Source of the DNA: a virus
Length of the DNA stretch: 40,260 nt
Virus record (IMG/VR): IMGVR_UViG_3300021961_000225
Coordinates: 1-40,260 of that record
Direction: 5' to 3' (one strand)
Part shown: in pieces, positions 6,005-15,545 of the stretch
Position numbering within the stretch: position 1 is the first letter of the stretch
Layout: each line of letters opens with the position of its first letter
Translations under genes and position numbers: made by a program
Notes under the pieces: generated by a model
Seen by the model: the letters and a program-made list of their open reading frames with translations, nothing else
The model's database searches: none
What the model was told of the DNA's origin: nothing

Positions 6005-6981
6005 GTAAATTTAGTCTAAAGGTACCGGATAGTCGTAACGTACTTGAAAAATTAAGTGATCGTCTACTGCAAAAAACAGTAGAGGTGAAGAGTAGAGTAT
6101 GTAAAGAGAGTGCAAAGATCCTTAATTCACTTGGACAAGATATAACCCCCTGTGACTTATATACCGATGAACTTTACGATATACTGCAATCAGGAGATCA
6201 AACCAGAGCAGTAAGTTATATTTTATCAAGCAATACAGGTAATATAACTCAACCGGATATTTCTGAAGCTACTATAAGACGTACTCTAACAGTTATTGAA
6301 AACATCAGTAGAAGCATTAACTCTCTTTCAATAACACTGAATAGCCTTACAAGGATCGTTAATAAATCTACTGTAACAATTAATATAACTTCTGAAATAC
6401 TACAAGGAATTAAGATTGCAACCATTGCAGCAGACACTACCCTTGCAGCAACCGCTGCTACTCCGACCGGTATTGCTGCTACTTTTGCAAGATTTATACA
6501 AAAGCTAGATAAACTTACAGATAAGTTTAGAGCAGATATAAACGGACCTAGCAGTAGATTTGGGGAAAAAGGACTTAAAGCAGTCATTAATAGGTCTGCC
6601 GCTGTTTTAGCGTATGTAAATATTCAAGTACTAGCTTTGCAAGTTATATTAAAGGTGGTGATAAGTGTGTTAGAAAGTAAACTAACTGACGACTCTGTTA
6701 AAAAATTAACATCTAATATCAAATTAGAATCCCTCGAACAGATATCCCCAGAGCTCGCTACCACAACTAAACAAAACTATCAGAATCTAGAACAGACATA
6801 CAAAGGGTACACAATTCAAGTAAAGCAAGAACCAAGTACAATACCTGGCGCTGTAAAGAGTTTTGCAATTGCATTTGATCAGAACGGGAATGTTGTCTAC
6901 CGCGGTACAGCTTCTTTTAGTCCTAATATCAATATATTAGTAGAAGAAGTTAAGTTTGCCTTAGACAGACTAATTGGTTAA
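6001..6981 (+). CDS. Predicted baseplate/tail structural protein
   Basis: A 326-residue protein, not recognised. Residues about 85-230 are long helices rich in Ala, Ile, Ser and Thr with repeated NSL/NSIT-type segments. The end (about 265-326) switches to beta strands (YKGYTIQVKQEP, SFAIAFDQNGNVVYRGTASF) and a final helix. Its start overlaps the spike gene by four bases and a late promoter follows. Its place between the spike and gp25 suggests a hub or tail-tip component. Confidence 0.65.
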   Translation: MSKFSLKVPDSRNVLEKLSDRLLQKTVEVKSRVCKESAKILNSLGQDITPCDLYTDELYDILQSGDQTRAVSYILSSNTGNITQPDISEATIRRTLTVIENISRSINSLSITLNSLTRIVNKSTVTINITSEILQGIKIATIAADTTLAATAATPTGIAATFARFIQKLDKLTDKFRADINGPSSRFGEKGLKAVINRSAAVLAYVNIQVLALQVILKVVISVLESKLTDDSVKKLTSNIKLESLEQISPELATTTKQNYQNLEQTYKGYTIQVKQEPSTIPGAVKSFAIAFDQNGNVVYRGTASFSPNINILVEEVKFALDRLIG

Positions 6982-6983
6982 AT

Positions 6984-6992
6984 CTATTTATT
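6984..6992 (+). promoter_or_regulatory. Late promoter-like element abutting a start codon
   Basis: CTATTTATT, with only three bases (ATT) before the ATG at 6996. If this is the promoter for that gene the message has essentially no leader; otherwise it serves genes downstream. Confidence 0.45.
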
Positions 6993-6995
6993 ATT

Positions 6996-7409
6996 ATGAA
7001 AGCATCTCAATTTAAAGAATTAATTAAAGAAGCGGTAAGAGAAGTTCTAAGAGAAGAGCTTACATCTACCACCCCACCCCCACCGGTGCAGGAGCAGGTT
7101 AAGTATAAACCTACCGGGAATGCTATGCTCGATATATTAAACGAAACCAGAGCTAATATGTCGACTAGTGAATATAGAAATATTACAGGTGGCACCTTAG
7201 GATCTTCGCTAGCTCAGAGCTACAATAGAAGTGTATTTATGCCCAACCAGAACCTTACACCTGCTTCAAACGATCCTAACGTTGTAGCTAGATCAGTTGC
7301 ATCTGCTCCTAAAATTGGAATCGATATATCCCAACTGGGATTTGTAAATAAAGCAGCTGCTATCGTAAGTACTGCAACAAAAAAAGATAAAGAGAGACTT
7401 GGAGGGTAA
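6996..7409 (+). CDS. Baseplate-cluster protein with N-terminal helical tag
   Basis: A 137-residue protein that begins MKASQFKELIKEAVREVLRE, the same kind of amphipathic tag carried by the 22-32 kb genes. A proline-rich linker (TPPPPVQEQ) follows, then a polar region (GNAMLDILNETRANM ...). No family recognised. The tag has several LxE/IxE sites. It overlaps the gp25 start by one base (TAATG), so it belongs to the wedge operon. It may be a baseplate or tail-internal protein. Confidence 0.7.
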   Translation: MKASQFKELIKEAVREVLREELTSTTPPPPVQEQVKYKPTGNAMLDILNETRANMSTSEYRNITGGTLGSSLAQSYNRSVFMPNQNLTPASNDPNVVARSVASAPKIGIDISQLGFVNKAAAIVSTATKKDKERLGG

Positions 7410-7819
7410 TGGCATACAAGGTACAAAAAATAGATCCTTTAGACCTACAGCCAAGAAAGGCAATCGGGGTAAGTCTACCGTTCTCAGCAAGAGCGGTGTT
7501 TCACTCTACCTACCAGTCAAAAGATGCTATAAGAAGTAACTTAATTAACTACTTCCTTACAGGTAAAAATGAACGAGTATTAAATTTAAATTTTGGCGCT
7601 AGCTTAAGGAACCTATTATTTGAAAACATTACGCAAGATAGAATAGATGAAATTCGCGAACTATCCTTACAGGGACTAGAGGTGTATTTCCCTAGAGTTG
7701 TAGTAAAAGAACTAACAATAAATTCGCTACCGGATAGTAACTTGGTTAACTTCCTACTAAAGTACTCGGTTTCAGAAACTAACATCTCAGATGAGATTGT
7801 AATTAACTTCGAAGTATAA
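7409..7819 (+). CDS. 25: Baseplate wedge protein gp25
   Basis: A 136-residue protein matching the gp25/gpW lysozyme-like-fold family (T4 gp25 is 132 residues). The key stretch is LNLNFGASLRNLLFENI (about residues 60-76), equivalent to the family's FGSGLRRLLFEP-type motif, followed by IDEIRELSLQGLEVYFPRVVV and alternating strands. gp25 sits at the sheath-baseplate junction and helps nucleate sheath assembly. Order gp25 then gp6, with one-base TAATG overlaps, is as expected for a contractile-tail wedge operon. Confidence 0.85.
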   Translation: MAYKVQKIDPLDLQPRKAIGVSLPFSARAVFHSTYQSKDAIRSNLINYFLTGKNERVLNLNFGASLRNLLFENITQDRIDEIRELSLQGLEVYFPRVVVKELTINSLPDSNLVNFLLKYSVSETNISDEIVINFEV

Positions 7820-9636
7820 TGGCTGAAGAAAGAGACATAAAATACGTAAATAGGTCTTTCAGTGACTTACGTCAAGAACTTATTGACTACGCTAAAAACT
7901 ATTTCCCTGACACCTATAACGACTTCTCCCCTACATCACCAGGTATGATGTTTATGGAGATGGCTGCTTACGTAGGAGATGTAATATCTTTCTACCAGGA
8001 TATACAGGTACAGGAAACACTACTTCAGTACGCTCAAGAGCCGGCCAACTTATACTCTATGGCCTATATGATGGGATACCGTCCAAAAGTTACTACTGCT
8101 GCAACTGTTGATATAGATGTATATCAGAGAGTAAATGCTATAGCAAACGTACCGAACTGGGATCAAGCACTAACCATCTCTGAAAATGTTGAACTCGAAT
8201 CTGCAACAGATAACCCTGCTAGCTTTTTTATAGATAAGAAAGTCAATTTTGCATTTTCAAGCTCTTACGATCCAACAGAAGTTACAATCTACTCTTCAAC
8301 AGGAAATACTGTTAATGAATTCCTTCTAAAGAAAAAAGTAAAAGCTTTTTCAGCTGAAGTAAAGACAAAAACCTACACAATAACATCACCAGAGCGATTT
8401 AAGACAATAACGCTAGAAGATGTTAACATTATCGGGATACTGGAAGTACAAGACTCGAGCACTAACTACTGGTATGAAGTACCTTATTTAGCTCAAGATA
8501 CAATCTTTAAAGAAGAAGCTAACACTAATTCAGATAAAGGACAAGTTCCTTATCTACTAACCTTACAAAAAGTTCCTCGTAGGTTCGTAACAAGATTTAA
8601 TTCTGCAGGTAAATTACAGATACAGTTCGGATCAGGTACAAACTCTCAAGATGACTCTGTAATTACCCCAGATCCTACCAATGTAGGGTTAGGCGCTAAC
8701 ACCGGAGTAAGTAAGATAGACGTAGCTTATGATCCATCAAACTTCATGTTTACAGGCACATACGGACTTGCTCCTTCTAATACGGTACTAACTATAACGT
8801 ACTTAGTTGGCGGAGGCGTTGAAGCGAATGTACCTGCTAACACAGTTACCAATGTAACAACACCCGGTACAGTAACAGGTATAGATACAAGCAGATCCGA
8901 CACAGTTGCGTACACCAATCCTCAAGCAGCAACAGGAGGTAAAGATGGAGATAGTGTTGAAGAAATTCGCCAAAATAGCTTGCGTTCTTTTAACGAACAG
9001 TTAAGAGCTGTAACAAAAGAAGATTACAGTGTACGAGCACTCTCAATGCCGCCCCGCTTTGGTTCGATTGCTAAAGTACTTGTACTTCAAGATCAATTGT
9101 CAAGCACAGCAAGTACTACTGACGCAATTATAGACAGTAATCCTCTTTCTTTATCAATGTATGTATTAGCATATGACGGTAATCGTAACCTAATTAACGC
9201 AAGTACAAACCTACGTCAAAACTTAAAACAGTACCTATCTCAGTATAAGATGATTACTGACGCAGTAAATATTAAAGATGCGTTCGTAATCAATATAGGA
9301 GTAGAGTACCAAGTTATTATTAGACCTGATTTCGCAGCTAGAGAAGTACTCCTTAGATGTACCCAAGCTTTACAGAGTCACTTTGACGTAAGAAAGTGGA
9401 ATATAAACCAACCAATTAACTTAGCTTCCATCTACACTCTACTTGACAAAGTAAAAGGTGTGCAGACTGTACAAGAAGTGAAAATTAAAAACAAAACAAA
9501 CGGTAATTACTCTCAGTACTCTTACGACATTGAAGGCGCAACAAGAAATAACATAGTTTACCCTTCATACGACCCTTGTATTTTTGAAGTTAAATTCCCT
9601 GATGTAGATATTGTAGGACGAGTAACAACATTATAA
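7819..9636 (+). CDS. 6: Baseplate wedge protein gp6 (gpJ-like)
   Basis: A 605-residue protein close in length to T4 gp6 (660). The N-terminus DIKYVNRSFSDLRQELIDYA, then NDFSPTSPGMMFMEMAAYVG and SFYQDIQVQETLL, is typical of gp6/baseplate J-type proteins. The C-terminal half carries DSVEEIRQNSLRSFNEQLRAVTKEDYSVRAL, the characteristic J-family stretch (about residues 376-406). It dimerises around the hub to form the inner baseplate ring. The gene follows gp25 with a one-base overlap. Confidence 0.9.
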   Translation: MAEERDIKYVNRSFSDLRQELIDYAKNYFPDTYNDFSPTSPGMMFMEMAAYVGDVISFYQDIQVQETLLQYAQEPANLYSMAYMMGYRPKVTTAATVDIDVYQRVNAIANVPNWDQALTISENVELESATDNPASFFIDKKVNFAFSSSYDPTEVTIYSSTGNTVNEFLLKKKVKAFSAEVKTKTYTITSPERFKTITLEDVNIIGILEVQDSSTNYWYEVPYLAQDTIFKEEANTNSDKGQVPYLLTLQKVPRRFVTRFNSAGKLQIQFGSGTNSQDDSVITPDPTNVGLGANTGVSKIDVAYDPSNFMFTGTYGLAPSNTVLTITYLVGGGVEANVPANTVTNVTTPGTVTGIDTSRSDTVAYTNPQAATGGKDGDSVEEIRQNSLRSFNEQLRAVTKEDYSVRALSMPPRFGSIAKVLVLQDQLSSTASTTDAIIDSNPLSLSMYVLAYDGNRNLINASTNLRQNLKQYLSQYKMITDAVNIKDAFVINIGVEYQVIIRPDFAAREVLLRCTQALQSHFDVRKWNINQPINLASIYTLLDKVKGVQTVQEVKIKNKTNGNYSQYSYDIEGATRNNIVYPSYDPCIFEVKFPDVDIVGRVTTL

Positions 9637-9637
9637 G

Positions 9638-10789
9638 ATGGCGGTATATAAGATTTTTCCTGAGAAAACTGCAACAATGTACTCACAGTATCCGGATATG
9701 AATACCGGACGTGATGAGATACTAGAAGTATCTTCGTACTATATCGGAGATTCATCGTATGTAAACAGAAGTTTAATACAGTTTGATCTCACAGAAATAA
9801 ACCAGGTATTAGATAACTACGTAGCTACAGATACAGGAGCAGCTACAAATTTTAGTGCTTCTCTAAAACTATTTCTAGCTAGTGCAAACGAAGTTCCTAC
9901 AAGTTATACTTTAGAAGCTCATCCTGTCTATATACCAAACGAAGAGTTTCCTTCATGGGTAGCAGGCAACGGCAAATTTGGCGACCTACCTAGAAACTCA
10001 AGCGGGGTATCCTGGATATACACGCAATCATCTGGATCAGATGACGGTTGGGTATGGTACGAACCAGGAGCTAATCAAACTGATAACTACTACTCAAGTA
10101 GTGAAGCCGGAGGCGGTCAATGGTGGGTTGCAACAGGAGACTATACATTTAATATGTCCCAATCTCATACTGTTACCTCTACACACGATATAGATATTAA
10201 CGTAACAGACGGAGTTCTCGCCCAATACGACAGTACAATTTCAAACGCTGGATTTCTTCTAAAACTTTCTAGCAGTTTAGAATTCAATGCTTACTCCAAC
10301 CAAAGACAGTTATACCTAAGATACTACTCAGGACAAACCCACACCGTCTACCCACCCTGCCTAGAGATTAAATGGGACGACTCAGAATATCAAACTAACC
10401 TAAATCTCATCACAGACTCTAACGCTACGATTAAGATTAAAAACAATAGAGGAGAGTATACAGATGAAGGTAAACAAAGGTTTGAACTTGCTGTTAGACC
10501 TAAATATCCTGTTCGAACTTTCTCAACATCTTCAAACTACCTAACAAACTACAGATTACCTGCTAATACATACTGGGGGATCCGTGATGAAAATACAGAA
10601 GAAATGGTTATTGACTTTGATACGAACTTTACAAAAGTAAGTGCAAGTCCGTCTAGTAGTTACTTTGATGTATACATGGAAGGGTTGGAGCCGGAAAGAT
10701 ATTACCGTATATTATTAAAAACTAATATCAACGGCTCTACTAATATTATTGACGAAAATATCGTATTCAAAGTTGTAAGAAATGGCTAA
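9638..10789 (+). CDS. Baseplate/tail structural protein with DNRLRE-like beta domain
   Basis: A 383-residue protein. The start KIFPEKTATMYSQYPDMNTG, followed by VNRSLIQFDLTEI and later strands, resembles DNRLRE-type jelly-roll domains (ATI/Y...NTG...RSLIQFDL), in about residues 1-240. The rest is beta-rich and tyrosine/asparagine-rich, ending with an Ig-like segment (YFDVYMEGLEPERYYRILLKT). It lies between gp6 and the gp7-like gene, so it is probably a wedge or peripheral baseplate component. Exact T4 equivalent unknown. Confidence 0.65.
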   Translation: MAVYKIFPEKTATMYSQYPDMNTGRDEILEVSSYYIGDSSYVNRSLIQFDLTEINQVLDNYVATDTGAATNFSASLKLFLASANEVPTSYTLEAHPVYIPNEEFPSWVAGNGKFGDLPRNSSGVSWIYTQSSGSDDGWVWYEPGANQTDNYYSSSEAGGGQWWVATGDYTFNMSQSHTVTSTHDIDINVTDGVLAQYDSTISNAGFLLKLSSSLEFNAYSNQRQLYLRYYSGQTHTVYPPCLEIKWDDSEYQTNLNLITDSNATIKIKNNRGEYTDEGKQRFELAVRPKYPVRTFSTSSNYLTNYRLPANTYWGIRDENTEEMVIDFDTNFTKVSASPSSSYFDVYMEGLEPERYYRILLKTNINGSTNIIDENIVFKVVRNG

Positions 10790-11135
10790 ACAGGAGGTAA
10801 AAATACAGAAGACTGTATACCGTGGTAATGCGTTGAATAGAGTAGTTGATACTGCTTTCTCTACGTATGTAACACAATCTCCGTTAGATGAAGCAGATAC
10901 AGACACGGTAGAAGAACTTTTTAGACTGTACGATATACTAGCGTTACAAATACCTGCAGAAGGTGATACTATGTCACACAGGTACCTGGTAACAAGAAGC
11001 TCAGAGTTTCTACAAACAGAAGAGATTAATAATGATATACAGCCTTTATTAGATGAAATTGCAGAATTAAGAGAAGAACTACTAACTGCAAACCAACAAA
11101 TAGTAGAGTTAAATCAACAGTTGACAAATGGCTGA
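10782..11135 (+). CDS. Small structural-operon protein with C-terminal coiled coil
   Basis: A 117-residue protein. The first 80 residues are mixed; the end (about residues 85-117: IQPLLDEIAELREELLTANQ and on) is a clear parallel coiled-coil pattern. Both ends overlap neighbours by eight bases, implying translational coupling with the beta-domain protein and the gp7-like protein. It may be a trimerising or bridging component of the baseplate. No family recognised. Confidence 0.7.
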   Translation: MAKQEVKIQKTVYRGNALNRVVDTAFSTYVTQSPLDEADTDTVEELFRLYDILALQIPAEGDTMSHRYLVTRSSEFLQTEEINNDIQPLLDEIAELREELLTANQQIVELNQQLTNG

Positions 11136-13731
11136 AATTAAGTACACTGTAATTCCTTCTAACTTAGTTAATGTAGGTTACGAAGATCTATCAACAGAAG
11201 ACAAGAGTATTGCACAAAGCCTTCTCTTAAATTCTAGCTTTGATGAGACTCTACATAAAGTCGAGTTACACATATATAGCCTCGACGGAGCACTCCTATA
11301 CTCAGATAGTAATTTTAGAGGAGCTCAACAACTATTAAACTCTGTTAACGGAAGTAACCTGTATTTAGATACTCAACAGGATATAGTCGAAGCAGGATAT
11401 GAAAACGGTGGAGTCCGAGTAATCTATAACTTCCTTCAAGAGTACAGTAATCAGCAGTTTATAGTAAAAGAGATCTCAGAAGATCGAACCGAACTAAAAG
11501 TATTCCCATTTAATACAGGACTAAGTGTTACCGATATAGTTAACACTATCTTAGAAGACTTAGCAAATACTCCATACTTCCCAGAGTTTAGATTAAACCT
11601 AGGTAGTAACGATTTGCTGATAGGAATAAATATTGCTGAGTTTAACGGAGAAATAATAGTAAAACTCTACGAACCACTTCCCGCACAATACTCAACAAAA
11701 CAGCTCTTCTCTTTTGTAAAACGTATAGCAGATAGTGCTGCATTTGAGCTACAATCGGAATTTACACCGGATCCTCCTAGAACCATTGAACTAAAAGGAG
11801 CAAACTTCTCAGTAGATGCTGGGGATATCAATCTACAATCTACAGAGTATCTAAGTTACGATAACTTATATAATTACCCTGTTACTAGTAGCTACCATCA
11901 AACTCTAACAGCCCTATCTCAAAGCGGAGCAGCAATCAGTATTGACTATACAGATTACGCAGAATATATACACTTCTCCTCTGCTGAAGAACGACTACGA
12001 AACTTCAACTATAAAGTTGGACTGCTAGAAGAGTATGCTTTTAGCGCTTCTATCGCTACAAATTACCAGCCACACTACGACAACCTGATTGCAAATATCA
12101 TAAGTAAGTTTGACGGGTATGAGAAATTTTTATACTTTGAAAGTGGAAGTAAGTCATGGCCAAAAATCAATAGCACAACACCGTACATTAACGATACAGT
12201 ATTAAACGCAACAGCTTGGTATAACGAGCAAATAGCTAGTGCGTCTCTGTATGATGAATTAAACGAATCAAGACTTACATATACTACCCCAGCTTTTATT
12301 AGAGAGGATAGTACAAATGCTCCGTACGAGCTATTCCTTGACATGATCGGACAGCATTTCGATAATTTATGGATTTACGCAAAAGCCGTGACCGATAAGT
12401 ACGATGCTGACAACAGATTAAATTACGGTGTATCAAAAGACTTAATTGCGGATGTACTTAAGGGTTTTGGCGTTAAGTTGTATTCTTCAAATTTCGGAGT
12501 AAGTAGTTTAGCTGCGAATCTTCTAGGGGAATTCTATAATACAGGATCCGAACAGATCAACACATTTGTTACTGCATCTAACGATCCAACCCCAGATAAA
12601 GATATACTGCAGGAAACTTATAAGAGAATATACCACAACCTCCCCTACCTTATTAAGACAAAAGGTACTGAAAGAGGTTTAAGAGCATTAATTAATACAT
12701 TCGGTATACCAAGTGGATCTTTAAGTATTTACACTTTTGGAGGAGTACAAAGACCGGGTAGTACACCGTACTTTGCTTCTGCTTACCCAACCGGAAGTAA
12801 AATTAGATTAGAAAACACAGGAAGTATAGTCCCTGGAGGAACACTTTCTCAATACACCTCTATTCAAAAAGACGATCAAAAATTTACTCAAGATCAGCAT
12901 ATAGTTGAAGCAGGATTCTCTCCTACTTACAACATTGATAATTACATCCTAGATAACATCACAGGAAGTTTTAACATAGATCAATATATTGGAGATCCAC
13001 GGTACCTTTATAGTAAAGCTTATAACAACGATACTAACGGTAACCTCAAAGATTTTGCTGAAACTCTTTTATCAGGCTCAGATGCATACGACGTATTCGA
13101 CTTCGTAAGGCTAATCAAGTTCTTCGATAACCAGCTGTTTAAGATGGTTAAAGATTTTCTTCCTGCAAGAGACGTGACAACATCGGGTATTATAATTAAA
13201 CCTCACTTACTAAACAGAAGTAAGGTACAGTCTGCACAAGCTACCTATACCCGCCCAGAATATACCGCATCAATAGATACTCTATTTGTAACAGGATCTG
13301 ACGGAGGAGTTATTAATGAATATTCAACTGCTCACACTGCAAGTGTGTTAGGATTACTAGGAACTGTAACCGAGATTAGAAACACAGAAGTTGAAAAGAT
13401 TAACGGCGAACTAGGAGGATCTTTACTGGATATATACGGTAAAAGTTTAAATGAAGCTAACGTACTTAAAATATCTCCAAACGACCCGCTTCTTGTATAC
13501 ACATCATCAGGATCTGGACAAATCAATCCTCCTGCTGGAGAATTCTACTGGCGTAAAGGAGATATGAGAGGTTCTGGAGGGTCATATACAGGAGTACAAG
13601 TTAAGTATATCTATATAAACGAAATAGACGAAAACGGAGTTAATATAGAGAATGCTCTAACTAACTTGAAACCCGGGGATAAGATCACATTCACTGTGAG
13701 ATACGACAATCAAGGACTAGTAGGCGATTAA
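11128..13731 (+). CDS. Large baseplate wedge protein, probable gp7/gpI equivalent
   Basis: An 867-residue protein. The central part (about residues 395-550) has the pattern of tail protein I: FLDMIGQHFDNLWIYAKAVT, then LQETYKRIYHNLPYLIKTKG and TERGLRALINTFGIP. In the minimal contractile baseplate gp25, gp6 and gp7 correspond to phage P2 W, J and I, and this gene is the only gpI-like candidate here. The N-terminal 250 residues and the C-terminal beta-rich 200 residues would be phage-specific peripheral domains. T4 gp7 is 1032 residues. Confidence 0.65.
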   Translation: MAEIKYTVIPSNLVNVGYEDLSTEDKSIAQSLLLNSSFDETLHKVELHIYSLDGALLYSDSNFRGAQQLLNSVNGSNLYLDTQQDIVEAGYENGGVRVIYNFLQEYSNQQFIVKEISEDRTELKVFPFNTGLSVTDIVNTILEDLANTPYFPEFRLNLGSNDLLIGINIAEFNGEIIVKLYEPLPAQYSTKQLFSFVKRIADSAAFELQSEFTPDPPRTIELKGANFSVDAGDINLQSTEYLSYDNLYNYPVTSSYHQTLTALSQSGAAISIDYTDYAEYIHFSSAEERLRNFNYKVGLLEEYAFSASIATNYQPHYDNLIANIISKFDGYEKFLYFESGSKSWPKINSTTPYINDTVLNATAWYNEQIASASLYDELNESRLTYTTPAFIREDSTNAPYELFLDMIGQHFDNLWIYAKAVTDKYDADNRLNYGVSKDLIADVLKGFGVKLYSSNFGVSSLAANLLGEFYNTGSEQINTFVTASNDPTPDKDILQETYKRIYHNLPYLIKTKGTERGLRALINTFGIPSGSLSIYTFGGVQRPGSTPYFASAYPTGSKIRLENTGSIVPGGTLSQYTSIQKDDQKFTQDQHIVEAGFSPTYNIDNYILDNITGSFNIDQYIGDPRYLYSKAYNNDTNGNLKDFAETLLSGSDAYDVFDFVRLIKFFDNQLFKMVKDFLPARDVTTSGIIIKPHLLNRSKVQSAQATYTRPEYTASIDTLFVTGSDGGVINEYSTAHTASVLGLLGTVTEIRNTEVEKINGELGGSLLDIYGKSLNEANVLKISPNDPLLVYTSSGSGQINPPAGEFYWRKGDMRGSGGSYTGVQVKYIYINEIDENGVNIENALTNLKPGDKITFTVRYDNQGLVGD

Positions 13732-13740
13732 AACCAACAC

Positions 13741-15513
13741 ATGGCAGTAATTACACAAACATATACAGCAACAGTCGAAGATATTTCTGCAGTATCAACA
13801 GGAGTATGGCGTATAACTATTGCTAATGCTCAAGCTATTATTACAAATAATATAGAGCATACTATTGTCTACGATTATATTGCGGATACTAATGTAAAAT
13901 TATCTCCGTATATAAATGTACCGAATGTTGCTTACCACCCCTACAATGCTATATTAAACAATGCTTCGCTAATTGCAAACTCTGCTAACGTCCAAAAAAT
14001 AGATTATTCTAACGGATCACTAGTCCCGCTAAATATAGATCAGATTAGAAATAATACTGCGGATAAAGCTAACGTTCAGGAGTATGTTTATAACAGCGCC
14101 GGATTTGTTAGAGGTCGATATGGAGGCGAGCAGCTAGTTGGAGCAGAAGTAAACAAGTACACAGAAGGAGATACTTCGTACGGTAAAGTACCGGTAGTCG
14201 AGCAGACAACTCCATACTTCTGTATCTTTGACTACATTTCAGGATTCTCACCAGAACACAACCAAGCTAATGCTATTCTAATCGCATACATAGTTGACGA
14301 AGAAGGAAATCTATTCACACCAGACTCCCCACTAGCTTTAGATATACTAAAACAAAGTTTTCCAAGCAACACAGAGTTTGAAATATCTATACAAGCTGCA
14401 AATATTGGCGGCGCTGAAGCAAGCTTATCAGGTACACATACAATACTAAGATCTGGAGTTAGGTTAGAACCTATTGTTTTTTCCTATACTGCCGCAACAT
14501 ACCTAAATCCTGTCTTTAGTACAAGTGCTAAATTAGAATTTGATACCGACCCTACTCTAGCTACTTACGACGTAAGAGCAACCGGAAGTAATCAAATAAT
14601 TAATAACCTTACCGTAGGTGCTAGTACTCAACTCACTTTCGGTAAAGAGTTAAAAGACGATGCAGGGTATTACGCTACCGCAACTTCTAAGTACTTATTC
14701 TCCTACGATACAGAGCAACCTGTTAAATTTACTGCGAACCTTACTATAGAAGGAGATGGATGGCCTAATCCTTATGGAGGAGATCCTGGACAAGCTACAG
14801 TAAAAATACAGTTAGCAACAGACGGAGGAAACTTCCTTCCTCAATACACAAGCGTAATTGGAAGTAAAACATTTACTTATCAAAATTTCCTACCTGTTAC
14901 CGTATCTGCAACTACTGCACTAAGAAACTTTAATAGTGGAGAAGCTGTAAGAGTTATAGTTGAGATAGAAGAACCTACCACAGACCTAACAGTCACGACG
15001 GGAATTTTTAACGCTATTAGCGCTGAATCTGGATCGAGCTATATAGATATCAGCTCAGGTCTCTTTACAACCGGAAGTAACCAGACTCCTACAGTGCTTA
15101 CTGGAAGTCAAGCATTATCGGATAAATACGAAAAGTACTTTGTAGGTATATCAGGTTCCGCTACACAAGGATTTAACGAAGTTAACCTTCCATTTGTAGT
15201 CTCTAGAGGAGATGAAATTAAATTCAACAACACTGAAGGTAAAACTTACTTAATCACAGATGTAAAAACTCCTGCAGAAACAACTAATGGACGCTTATAC
15301 CTTACATTAGATAAACAAATGTCTACAACAGACAATAAAGACTTTTTTGCAATCCGTAGATACGTTGATACTTCTAACATGGTATTAATGAGTGTACCTA
15401 GAGTAGGAGGAACTCAAAACACAGGTATTTTATACCCTAAGTATCCATCTGTTAAATTAAAACAAAACTACGAAAAAATTATTTCAGATTTAAAAACAAA
15501 AGGGATTATATAA
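13741..15513 (+). CDS. Large virion structural protein, beta-rich
   Basis: A 590-residue protein, mostly beta-strand by eye, with Ser/Thr/Asn-rich linkers and several Ig-like stretches (QPVKFTANLTIEGDGWP, FNSGEAVRVIVEIEE). No family recognised. It ends with a short helix (NYEKIISDLKTKGII). It begins ten bases after the gp7-like gene without a Shine-Dalgarno and ends before a late-promoter-like element. Outer baseplate or appendage-attachment protein is the likely role, from position only. Confidence 0.65.
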   Translation: MAVITQTYTATVEDISAVSTGVWRITIANAQAIITNNIEHTIVYDYIADTNVKLSPYINVPNVAYHPYNAILNNASLIANSANVQKIDYSNGSLVPLNIDQIRNNTADKANVQEYVYNSAGFVRGRYGGEQLVGAEVNKYTEGDTSYGKVPVVEQTTPYFCIFDYISGFSPEHNQANAILIAYIVDEEGNLFTPDSPLALDILKQSFPSNTEFEISIQAANIGGAEASLSGTHTILRSGVRLEPIVFSYTAATYLNPVFSTSAKLEFDTDPTLATYDVRATGSNQIINNLTVGASTQLTFGKELKDDAGYYATATSKYLFSYDTEQPVKFTANLTIEGDGWPNPYGGDPGQATVKIQLATDGGNFLPQYTSVIGSKTFTYQNFLPVTVSATTALRNFNSGEAVRVIVEIEEPTTDLTVTTGIFNAISAESGSSYIDISSGLFTTGSNQTPTVLTGSQALSDKYEKYFVGISGSATQGFNEVNLPFVVSRGDEIKFNNTEGKTYLITDVKTPAETTNGRLYLTLDKQMSTTDNKDFFAIRRYVDTSNMVLMSVPRVGGTQNTGILYPKYPSVKLKQNYEKIISDLKTKGII

Positions 15514-15518
15514 TCTTC

Positions 15519-15527
15519 ATATTTATT
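15519..15527 (+). promoter_or_regulatory. Late promoter-like element for the appendage genes
   Basis: ATATTTATT in the 32-base gap before the ATG at 15546; 18 bases separate it from the start. Confidence 0.45.
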
Positions 15528-15545
15528 AGTATAAACCACTGAAAC

